Part shown: positions 55,850-64,000 of the stretch, in pieces
Layout of the letters: every line of letters begins with the position of its first letter
How positions within the stretch are numbered: position 1 is the stretch's first letter
NCBI GenBank assembly: GCA_964023275.1
Contig: OZ029916.1
Location: forward strand, 15,605,393-15,669,392
Length of the DNA stretch: 64,000 nucleotides
Direction: 5' to 3'
From: Norana najaformis
Taxonomy: Eukaryota > Annelida > Clitellata > Crassiclitellata > Hormogastridae
Position numbers and translations under genes: made by a program
The notes under the pieces: model-generated
What the model saw: only the letters and a program-made list of their open reading frames with translations
Database searches by the model: none
Told to the model about the DNA's origin: nothing

Positions 55850-56680
55850 CATCCCTCGACATGGACTCTGCCCCATATTTTTATTTTGCTACCTATTCTC
55901 CAGTCCGCAAACTTAGGTGTGATCTTCGACCCAAACCTCAGCTTCTCTAATCATATCGTCCATCATTTCCGTTCTTTCTTCATGCACATCCTTAACTTCG
56001 CAGATTCCGACCTACGCCTGACCTCAAAACCGCATCTGTCGTTGTCATTTCTATAGTCCATGCTAAACTAGACTGCTGCAATTCAGTTTTCCTGAGCATA
56101 GACACCACCCAAATAAACCGCCTTTAGGCAATCCAGAATACTCGTGCTCGTGCTATAGTTACCAAAACCCTCAAACATCATCACATCACTCCTGTTCTCG
56201 AATCACTTCGCTAGCTTAAAATATCCGAACGTATAGAGTACAAAGTCCTATGACTAACCTACAACACACTTCATCGCTCCATAGCCCTAGCTGCTCCACC
56301 CTCTGGAATAAACTCCCAACAGAATTACGACAATTATCTTACCCATCCTGCGAACTCACCAATACTTCACCTCTTGCAATCTTTGCAGGTGTTGCACTCA
56401 AAAGTGAAACCATGTAGTGGCCTATTTCTCTTCCTCAAATTCTATCCCGATTTCTCCTCTTCCCCGTGTTTATCTCGTCGCTTCCATTCTAAGCATCATT
56501 CACAGTAGCCATCTGACTGTCTGCCCGCACGACCCTTGGATCTGGACCTGGAACCGAATCTGACTCTACTTGCCTGTCGATTTTGTTTTGACTGAGCGCC
56601 TGTGAATAAGCTGATTTCCGCGACTTAGCTTTCTCTGGGCGCTGTAGAAATCTCGAGTTTATGATTTCGATTATGATTAC
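55850..56680 (+). mobile_element. LINE family A, the longest copy, nested in the third hAT
   Basis: The translation NLGVIFDPNLSFSNHIVHHF leads in successive frames to a thumb segment, then KHHHITPVLESLR, RIEYKVL and a LWNKLP-type end. The UTR ends GGGCGCTGTAGAAATCTCGA GTTTATGATTTCGATTATGA. Several frameshifts make it inactive. It inserted into the hAT element and is therefore younger than it. Confidence 0.8.
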
Positions 56681-57273
56681 TGCTAACATAGGTTTAAGTT
56701 CTGATATGCTAACTTCAGAAATAAATTTGAATGATAACTTCTAATTATATTTTGCACTTATTTCATGGATCGTCATTTCGAAAGCGTAGGCGTGTCTATT
56801 TCACCCCTCACACCAGGCTACAGTGGCATTATAATCTCATTATCATTTCAGCCCCAGCAACCGTATTCTATAGACTTTCAACTGAAAGCGCTGTTGATGG
56901 CCCTGTAAGTTGCCTTTCTTGTAACCTAATTCCGAAATGAAAATAAAGAAAGACCGCCCCTTTCTGCTTTCTGCCCTCCTCTCTCTCTTCGTCTCTCGGC
57001 TCTTTGTGCTTATACTCTATTGTTGCCAGACTAACAGTATAATACCTACACAAAATTTAGCAGACTGTACACTCTAGTCAAATTCTACTACTTATATACA
57101 GGGCTTTACACAGAAGTTGACATCGGATATTTCTGCATGAGGGAACAAGCCAACATCGAAGTGGATAATTAATCGTCACTTCATTTTTAGATACAGCCTG
57201 TTTGCATTTCCTCTTTTCCTATCTACTCGACCTCAAGAGTTCAGAGGTTAAGGGATATCACCCTATGGATCTA

Positions 57274-57340
57274 CTCCAAAGATGGAAGTGACAATGTAGT
57301 TATACATAGACATACTACATTCTTACTTCCATCTGTGGAG
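57274..57340 (+). ncRNA. MicroRNA-precursor-like hairpin, copy 1
   Basis: Arm 57274-57300 and arm 57314-57340 pair over 27 positions with three mismatches (CTCCAAAGATGGAAGT against ACTTCCATCTGTGGAG; AATGTAGT against ACTACATT) around a 13-nt loop. An outer GATCTAC/GTAGATC pair lies further out. The size and near-perfect stem fit an animal pre-miRNA or a small palindromic MITE. No known miRNA seed is claimed. Confidence 0.35.
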
Positions 57341-57970
57341 CAAATAATGTAGAATTGTAGATCTCATACATACATGTATATGTATATGCCTATAAACATG
57401 TATACACATAGCAGGGCTAAATATTACGAGAAACTGCTTGACTGCCTAGGCAATATATTTCATGGATCGTCATTTCGAAAGCGTAGGCGTGTCTATTTCA
57501 CCCCTCACACCAGGCTACAGTGGCATTATAATCTCATTATCATTTCAGCCCCAGCAACCGTATTCTATAGACTTTCAACTGAAAGCGCTGTTGATGGCCC
57601 TGTAAGTTGCCTTTCTTGTAACCTAATTCCGAAATGAAAATAAAGAAAGACCGCCCCTTTCTGCTTTCTGCCCTCCTCTCTCTCTTCGTCTCTCGGCTCT
57701 TTGTGCTTATACTCTATTGTTGCCAGACTAACAGTATAATACCTACACAAAATTTAGCAGACTGTACACTCTAGTCAAATTCTACTACTTATATACAGGG
57801 CTTTACACAGAAGTTGACATCGGATATTTCTGCATGAGGGAACAAGCCAACATCGAAGTGGATAATTAATCGTCACTTCATTTTTAGATACAGCCTGTTT
57901 GCATTTCCTCTTTTCCTATCTACTCGACCTCAAGAGTTCAGAGGTTAAGGGATATCACCCTATGGATCTA

Positions 57971-58037
57971 CTCCAAAGATGGAAGTGACAATGTAGTTAT
58001 ACATAGACATACTACATTCTTACTTCCATCTGTGGAG
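57971..58037 (+). ncRNA. MicroRNA-precursor-like hairpin, copy 2
   Basis: This is an exact copy of 57274-57340, shifted by 697 bp with the tandem duplication. Confidence 0.35.
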
Positions 58038-58381
58038 CAAATAATGTAGAATTGTAGATCTCATACATACATGTATATGTATATGCCTATAAACATGTAT
58101 ACACATAGCAGGGCTAAATATTACGAGAAACTGCTTGACTGCCTAGGCAATATAAAACATGCTAGTGGTAATATGATATTGAGACAGCTTCTATGTAAAC
58201 TGAATGGAACCGCAAATTTCGTCATTTGTGATATTTTTCTTGCATTATTTTAAAGTTTTCGCGTTGTATTCTAGCCCTAGTTCTGATCTTTCGTTCCAGC
58301 ACTGCAGACGACAAGGGCCCATTGCCCCAGATCCGCCATTGTCTATGCTGAGATTCACCCACATTAGGCCTACTGCCACTT

Positions 58382-58860
58382 CTACTTTCGACGTAAAATG
58401 ACCGTTCTGTGCCAGCTCTGCCCTGTGTCCGTTCTGTCCAAGGAGAGTTGATTGGCACGAGGATTGGCATGACAGAGGAGACACGCACTGTAAGCTAAAC
58501 CTGTCTCGGGATCCAACTCTGTCTCGGTTGCCGTAGGGTGTGCAACGTCCTGAGGATGGACTTCCAACAGAACTGGGTTCGTTTCCTTGTCGACGACAGT
58601 CGTTCCATTTTTGTTTACCTGCTTTGGTATTGGCTTTCTCTTCACCACCACTCTACATTTCGTAACTCTAGAACTACCGCCAACGCAATCTGAGAAAGCA
58701 GTCGGTATCCTAGTTATTGGGCCAGCTAGGGCGGTCTCATGACAAGCCTCAACGTCTCTCAGCCCTAGGTACATGTGTATCGGGTAACGCTTCGTCCCAA
58801 AATCACCCGTCTCTCGCTCCATTTCCGTTTGTAGGAACCATCCGAACGAATTCAGGGCGA
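58382..58860 (-). repeat. Dispersed repeat with conserved minus-strand frame, copy 2
   Basis: An open minus-strand frame of 146 codons begins MERETGDFGTKRYPIHMYLG and contains CVGGSSRVTKCRVVVKRKP, EVHPQDVAHPTATETELDPE and GLAYSACLLCHANP. Its beginning and its DVAHP segment match the copy at 16330-16660. The frame may extend upstream. It shows no recognised domain, and the cysteines do not form a standard zinc knuckle. Retroelement gag-like or a host multicopy gene are both possible. Confidence 0.45.
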
Positions 58861-59021
58861 TCTGCAGCTAGCTGTAGAAGACCAGCCACCTACTTATAAT
58901 GCAGACCAGCCAGCTACAAAGAAAGGCTTTAAAAGCTGGGCCTTTTTCCGTAGAAAGAAAAAGGAAAAAGGATGAGAGAGGGTCGTATTGGTCTACGAAA
59001 TTTTACATGGACTGGAGAATA

Positions 59022-59440
59022 TATCGTAATCCGGAGATTTCTACAGCGCCCAACGAAAGCCACGTCACGGGGACCAGGCGCTCAGTCAAAACAAAATCGA
59101 TAGGCAAAAGGGTTCGGTTCCAGGTCAAGATCCAGAAGTTAGGCAGAGAGAAAGGGTGCAGCTACGGTGGGTGGTGTTTGGGATTGGAGCGGAAAGAGAG
59201 ATAAAACGAAGAAAGGGAGTCAGTATAGGATCTGTGAAAGAGGACTGTTTTGAGCTTTGAGTGAAAGGCCAATGCAGAAATTCCAAGCGGTGGCGCACAG
59301 ACGAGTTTGTATGATGGGTCAGATAACTGTCGCAGTGCTGGGGAGTTTATTCCAGAATGGCGGGAAGCTATGGCTATGGAGCGATTGCCAAATTTTAAGG
59401 ATGAGGTGACGGACGGGCGGAGAAGTGTTAGGTGAGCAAA
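59022..59440 (-). mobile_element. LINE family A 3' end
   Basis: CGTAATCCGGAGATTTCTAC, AGCGCCCAACGAAAGCCACG and GGTTCGGTTCCAGGTCAAGA mark the UTR. The minus strand upstream encodes the family A tail (LIHHTNSS-like, LWNKLP-like near 59340-59390). Confidence 0.8.
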
Positions 59441-59879
59441 CCTTTTCTAAAGGGCAGCAAGTGGACATCTAAGAGGGCACTGTCCGAAACTTGACCATTA
59501 GAGGGTGCGATTAGACATTTGAATTTTTTCAGTCAGAGGATTGTAGATCATTGGATTTGGGTACCAGAAGAAGTAATATCTGTTCCGAGCTTGAACACTT
59601 TTTCAAAAACTGGGCAGTTAAGATGGAGATATTGGCGCTATGTGTTCACATAGCCTAACTTTACCTATCATATATTAGCCTTAGCCTACCTGTAACTGTA
59701 ACGGTAAACGTGCACTTGCTATGAAATTGTTTATTTGTGCCATATTCGCGTTCCATCTGCGAATAATAATGGTCTTTAAATACACGAAGATTCGTTGGAT
59801 TCTTGTGCCACACATGCAGCCATTTATGGCTCTCGTTTTAACCACAGCCATTCGAGGCTATCGTTTTCTGAGCACGCCG

Positions 59880-60530
59880 AATACGGTAGTCGATATGGCC
59901 CGCGGTGCCACCGTTATAGATAATCTTGAGAAAGCCAATTCCTCTGTTGTTTGCGGCTCCACCTACACACACACACGCCTGCTGCTGCAACCGATGCGGC
60001 AGCCGCCGCTTCTACTGCTGCTGCTGCATCTGCCATCTGGATGATTGACGTTGGCGGCCGTCGTCTAAGAGCGGTTTGTTTGAGGCTTGGAACGTGGGTT
60101 CGTTGTGCGGTTACAGCGTCAGCGGCGGCCATCTTGCCATTAAGCGCAGCCGCGCTTGTCTGACGAAAGCGTAGCGTAAACAGCCAGTTTGCAGTTGCTT
60201 ACTGACGCCAACTTTTAGCCGCGGGCGACCCATGGCCCAACGCAAACCCGTGCTTACTGGGAGTCCGTAGCTTGCTAGAGTGGGAAGGTTATCGCCGAGG
60301 TGGCAGGAATGTCTAGTTGCCGACATTTTAAATTTATACGAAAAAACTATAAATGAGGCTGAAAGATGAGCGTCCTAGAAATGCAAATCATCGTCTGGAT
60401 GATTTCTCAGAATGTCGGATAATTACGGGCTGGGATAGGCAGCTGTTCGGAATTTATGTGTAGCCGCAGTTTGCAGGGAACCGCCATCTAGCGTCGTGCA
60501 GTAACGACGTCGGTCGCTGCTGCAGATATA
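59880..60530. promoter_or_regulatory. CpG-rich region, candidate promoter
   Basis: CpG dinucleotides are far denser here than in the flanks. On the minus strand CAAGATGGCCGCC at 60122-60136 combines a YY1-like motif with an ATG (60132) in excellent context. That frame starts MAAADAVTAQRTHVPSLKQT and ends after 72 codons. On the plus strand the region lies 1.5-2 kb upstream of the coding exon candidate at 62073. It may be a bidirectional promoter. GCT/GCA triplets near 59990-60035 give poly-Ala frames. Confidence 0.35.
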
Positions 60531-60539
60531 CACTGAGGA

Positions 60540-61590
60540 ATTGATTTTTTAACCTGCACAAACATGTGCTCGACAATAATTTGAGCAATAGGGTTTACAT
60601 CGATACCTTGGCCAGCTATCGACTAACCTGAGACCAACGGAAGCTTGCCTCTGCGTTGTCCTGACGTGATATTTTGAAATGGAATGTTGATCCGGTCTGA
60701 CCGTTTTTAGTATCACCTACGATGTAAACCAGTACCTGTTTCCTGTATTGCGTCGGGGAATACTAAAGATATGTTGATGGAACTGTACAAATCAAAAGAA
60801 TCTGCAGTGAATGGTTTTGGGTTTGTATGAATGGTTGCAGAGTAGGCTTAGCTTTCACTGATTGTTGGCTGCCAAACTCTGAGTGTGCAGGTTTGTTCAC
60901 GAAGTGTGTTCTGCATCATCAGTCTTGATCATCTTCCGTCAGAGTGTCACTTCCCCGAGAGCTGAAACATTTGCAGCCTTTGAATAATTCTGTACCTGGA
61001 GGATTTGTATATGTTCTGTAACCTAGTTTTGAGCATTCTAGTGTGAAGTGGTTTTGGCAATTGGTAGCTACTGAAGATATGGAGCCTTTGTTTTATTTTC
61101 ATTAATCTAGTAAGCGTTTAAAGTCTCGTGGGAATATATAAACGTGGGCAGTATTATCTTAATTAAGTCATCCATGTTTGGCAAAGATAATAAAGGTAAC
61201 TTACATTGTAATGCTAATTCTGTAGCATGACTGAAGTGTTTTTCTAATTGTGTGCTGCAGGCTCACTCTGCCAAGTGAGTGAATTTCTTGCAGATGAAAC
61301 GCCATGGCCCACATAGAATTCAAGCTAATAATGCTATAAGCATGTATGGCTTGTTTGCCTAGCAGTGGAAAAAGGGCTATCTGTGTGTGGATTGGGCTGT
61401 TGCCTGAATGTTGGATTACCCTTTGGAATTGTTAGTAGCGTTCTGATTTGCTGATGCTCATAACATAAAAGGAACTTCAAGGTTTTTCAAAGAAGGGAGA
61501 AGAGGAACAAAACTGCAGACCTCATTCCAAGGGATCTTTCTAACTTCCTTCTTTAGTAATGTCTAGTACCAAGTCAGAGAAAACGTAACT
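60540..61590. other. Intergenic or intronic, no gene seen
   Basis: No repeat family and no exon was recognised; one of the few apparently transposon-poor kilobases. Confidence 0.45.
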
Positions 61591-61614
61591 AATGCTAGGA
61601 AAGCAAAAACTTAC

Positions 61615-61815
61615 CGTTCTTAGACAACGTGTAGTGATTTACAATACCCAGGTGACCAAAGGGAGGTCTTAAAATAACTTGTTGAAATTTCAAGTGATTC
61701 TGTCTTGCTTGAGCTGTTGTGGTGTAGAGATTGGCCAGCATTTGAGCAAACTTGTTATGGACAAGATTTCTGTTTACATTACCCATGCTAGACATCCATG
61801 TTGTGATGTTTGATG
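61615..61815 (-). CDS. Candidate internal coding exon, symmetric phase 1-1
   Basis: On the minus strand an acceptor (GTTGACTTTTGTCTAG) precedes and a consensus donor (AACG/GTAAGT) follows 201 nt that are open in one frame. The translation is SNITTWMSSMGNVNRNLVHN then KFAQMLANLYTTTAQARQNH then LKFQQVILRPPFGHLGIVNH, ending YTLSKN. Both introns would fall after the first codon base, so the exon is symmetric. Composition is varied and protein-like, without low complexity. No family is recognised. It lies opposite to the exon at 62073-62365, so it would belong to another gene. Confidence 0.4.
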
Positions 61816-62072
61816 CTAGACAAAAGTCAACACACAAGGAGCGAAGCATCGTGCCTCGGCTTTCGTTGGGGTGATGTGTATCTAAATAGATGAACGCTTG
61901 CTCTGATCAGTAATTTGAGTTGATTAATGCATGACGCAGTGCAAAATGTATCCTGTCGACTCGGAACTTACGGAATTTCCTGGCATTTGGCATATTGAAG
62001 TTACTCCCTTGGAGAACCATTATTTGGCAAATCTGAGAAACACAGTCGTCCATGAGAGGAGAGCAAATCGCT

Positions 62073-62365
62073 ATGGGACAAGTCAAAACCAAGATAAAGA
62101 ATACAATGTGCGGCCCCGGCGGTGACACCCACGGGTCACCCTCCAACGGTTCAGATGCCGACGACTCGGACATTGATCTTGCTAGTCATCGTCCACTTCA
62201 GGGTGACACAAGTCTAAAGCCCTCCACTGAGGAAGCTGACAACAGCACTGGGCTGTCCAGTGACACTGCGCCACCCACAGACAGCTCAATACGCCTCAGT
62301 AACAATCTGACGCATACGTCACGTCACAGTCAGAGTTTGCGTCACTCCTATGGACATCATGTGCG
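62073..62365 (+). CDS. Candidate first coding exon with N-myristoylation-type start
   Basis: An ATG with G at -3 and +4 (62073) opens MGQVKTKIKNTMCGPGGDTH and SPSNGSDADDSDIDLASHRP, then a Ser/Thr-rich stretch ending SQSLRHSYGHHVR. The consensus donor GCG/GTAAGC ends the exon in phase 2. An in-frame ATG 21 nt upstream (62052, MRGEQIA) has poorer context, and an in-frame TGA lies 18 nt before that. Gly-2 with Lys residues behind it would suit N-myristoylation and membrane attachment (inference). The acidic Ser-rich segment looks disordered. The protein family is unknown. Codon use is GC-rich relative to its surroundings. Confidence 0.5.
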
Positions 62366-62369
62366 GTAA

Positions 62370-62885
62370 GCATAAGAAAATGCACTTTGTTGGACATCTT
62401 TATAGAACTACAAGTACTGATATTTGACTGATAAGTAAAAGGAGCGAACTGATAAAAGAAAATGTATGTTGCTAGTGCTAGGCCTAACTATAAATAAGAG
62501 GCTGGCTCACTAAACTGCAGAGAGCAACTCAATTTTAATTACAGGCAGAGGTTATTTTCTGCCCTAAGACTTGATGCAGATGTGAGCAATGTTGGAAACT
62601 TGGAACAGATTTGAAAACTGATGAATACAGTTTATGTGCTGTTGGTAAGTTGGCAGACTGACAGTGCATTATGCATTCTCCATTGTGTCTGGAGTTCAAT
62701 TTTTGAGGTCTTATGAAATTTTACAATACAATTTCATTTGTAAAGGATAATGACTGTTGAGGACGAGGTTGTCCAATGGTTGAATTGCTGTTGCAACATG
62801 TGTGACTTTGGCTAAGAAGACGACGAGCAGCCCACTAAACCAACCCCAAGAAGCAGCCATTGGTTTGAAGTGTTAGGCACTTCAT
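62370..62885. other. Probable intron
   Basis: Sequence downstream of the donor, AT-rich, without recognisable exons. Confidence 0.4.
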
Positions 62886-62889
62886 TTTC

Positions 62890-63215
62890 TTAATCATAAT
62901 CGTAATCGCAATTCCGAGATTTCTACAGTGCCCAACGAAAGCCGCACCGCGGAGACCAGCTTATTCACAGGCGCTCAGTCAAAACAAAATCGTCAGGCAA
63001 AAAGGGTTCGGTTCCAGGTCAAGATCCAAAAGTCAAGCTGAGAGACAGCGGGGCAGCTATGGGGGGTGGTGTTTGGGGTTGGAGAGGAGAGAGACAAGAG
63101 GAAGAAGGGGTGTCAGGATAGGATCTGTGAAAGAGGAATGTTTTGAGTGAAAGGCCGAAGCAGAAATTGCAAGCGGTGGAGCATCGATGAGTTTGTATGA
63201 TGGGTCAGAAAACTT
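62890..63215 (-). mobile_element. LINE family A 3' end
   Basis: TAATCATAATCGTAATCGCA, CGAGATTTCTACAGTGCCCA and GGGTTCGGTTCCAGGTCAAG are family A markers. The minus strand upstream encodes LTHHTNSSMLHRLQFLLRPF, matching 43720-43770. Confidence 0.8.
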
Positions 63216-63349
63216 AGCCTTGTGCAGGTGATAAGTCCTTTGCCCTTGTGATCTAATCTTCCAACTGACAGTGTACAGCTGATGTTTTCATTGTATCGTA
63301 GAGTTTGCCAGAGGGGCACTAGCAATACAGAAATTTTGAGTTACGTATG

Positions 63350-63445
63350 TCTTTCTGTCTAGCGAGGAATTTGAACACCAGAACTCAGGGTTACCAGTCT
63401 GTCTACCAAACTATTGTGCACTCGTACTGGCTATGTGCTCCTAAA
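63350..63445 (-). repeat. Possible tRNA-derived SINE head
   Basis: Minus-strand AGTTTGGTAGACAGACTGG and GGTGTTCAAATTCC have A/B-box-like spacing. No second copy was identified. Confidence 0.3.
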
Positions 63446-63449
63446 ACCC

Positions 63450-64000
63450 AGTGACCTATCATCTCTGAACACAGTCTTTAATAGAGGTATTAATAGAGAT
63501 AGTTAGCCAGTATGGCTAATAACATAGTGATTAACAAACTTGTCCTTACTTTGCCACAAAATTAGCTTTTGCACAACAAAGCTGAATGCAATTTTTGTAA
63601 GTTTTTTGCATGAAGTTGCAGTTATTGTTGAGAATATGGTAGTCCTGAATAATGAGTGATCACCTAAACTTACTTGGGTGATGAAGAGGATGAATATAAT
63701 AATGAATGATGCAGAAGACAACATCAATGATGAGGACAATGATAATTTTGTTTCATGGAATGGCAAAAGTTTTTCTGTTAATCATTGAGACTTTTCTGTT
63801 AAATTAAGAGCACATATCGTGGATTGGAATATAGCTTTATACATATTTCAAGGGAACTGAGAGAAACTGCTCATCTTTCATAGCATCTTAAGATAGCTGT
63901 TCAGAAGGTTCAGCTAGCACTTGACAAGATGTAGCCTTTTCAAACATATTTTCATGAATTTTTAAATCTCAAGGAATCAGATAGAAGAATAATCCTTTAA
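63450..64000. other. Intergenic or intronic, no gene seen
   Basis: AT-rich; a loose GATGA-rich stretch lies at 63680-63745. Nothing else was recognised. Confidence 0.5.

Larger units (their letters stand above)
56760..58153. repeat. Identical 697-bp direct tandem duplication
   Basis: Unit 1 is 56760-57456 and unit 2 is 57457-58153. They look identical by eye throughout, with the junction at CCTAGGCAATAT/ATTTCATGGATC. Matching frames occur at +697 in both units. The units contain no recognised gene, only a long hairpin each. Confidence 0.95.
55385..58341. mobile_element. Third hAT-like element, with nested LINE and a tandem duplication
   Basis: The left end CAGTGGCAGATCCAGGATCT and the right end (reverse complement CAATGGCGGATCTGGGGCAA) are inverted termini. 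The flanking octamers TCTGCGCT and TCTATGCT agree at 6 of 8 positions, the two differences being transitions. Inside are the family A LINE (55850-56680) and two identical 697-bp units. A block of about 48 bp ending GTATTCTAG(T/C)CCT occurs near both ends in the same orientation (about 55550 and 58236). No transposase was recognised. Confidence 0.6.

Noticed and set aside
1-64000. Endogenous viral sequence or bacterial contamination
   Set aside because: No viral or bacterial gene signature was recognised; splice signals, SINEs and LINEs run through the window.

Overview
The window reads as non-coding, repeat-laden nuclear DNA of an animal, most likely a marine invertebrate. There are no bacterial-style packed genes. 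Spliced-exon signals (GTAAGT donors, pyrimidine-tract acceptors), trinucleotide microsatellites, tRNA-derived SINEs, several families of CR1/L2- and jockey-like LINEs, and hAT, pogo and Mutator-like DNA transposons are all present. The palindrome TAGGCCTA occurs 14 times where about one is expected by chance. From memory such tracts are common in some echinoderm and mollusc genomes, but the species cannot be fixed from the window.

Layout. 0-3.1 kb: two minus-strand SINEs, an inverted degenerate array, a minus-strand first exon with an NRF1/ETS/YY1-type promoter (probable mitochondrial protein), and a LINE with a TTAC tail. 3.1-8.7 kb: microsatellite, LINE tails, a four-copy inverted-repeat cluster and a perfect 15-bp hairpin. 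8.9-10.8 kb: a Mutator-like (MULE/foldback) element whose left arm is a 16-bp satellite of about 49 units, enclosing an exon that resembles the tail of FLYWCH-type MULE proteins. 11.1-11.5 kb: a fully open internal exon candidate containing a GGAC microsatellite. 14.7-16 kb: minus-strand LINE reverse transcriptase. 16.05-17.87 kb: a hAT element with exact 8-bp target duplications. 20-23 kb: SINE, a GC-rich coding-exon candidate, and LINE pieces. 24.1-25.8 kb: a second hAT. 26-44 kb: mainly LINE 3' ends and microsatellites. 44.6-46.4 kb: a complete but internally deleted pogo-like element bounded by TA. 46.7-48.7 kb: a 39-bp minisatellite of about 51 units. 49-55 kb: LINE tails and an AACGTT-rich repeat split by LINE insertions. 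55.4-58.3 kb: a third hAT carrying a nested LINE and an identical 697-bp tandem duplication, each copy with a microRNA-precursor-like hairpin. 59.9-62.4 kb: a CpG-rich promoter candidate, a minus-strand 201-nt symmetric exon candidate and a plus-strand first coding exon with a myristoylation-type start.

No complete host gene is visible. The exon candidates (about 1.8-2.0, 11.1-11.5, 20.3-20.6, 61.6-61.8 and 62.05-62.37 kb) are probably pieces of genes with large introns. Most other long open frames are by-products of tandem repeats whose period is a multiple of three, or reverse-transcriptase remnants. All family assignments rest on reading motifs by eye; no database search was run.
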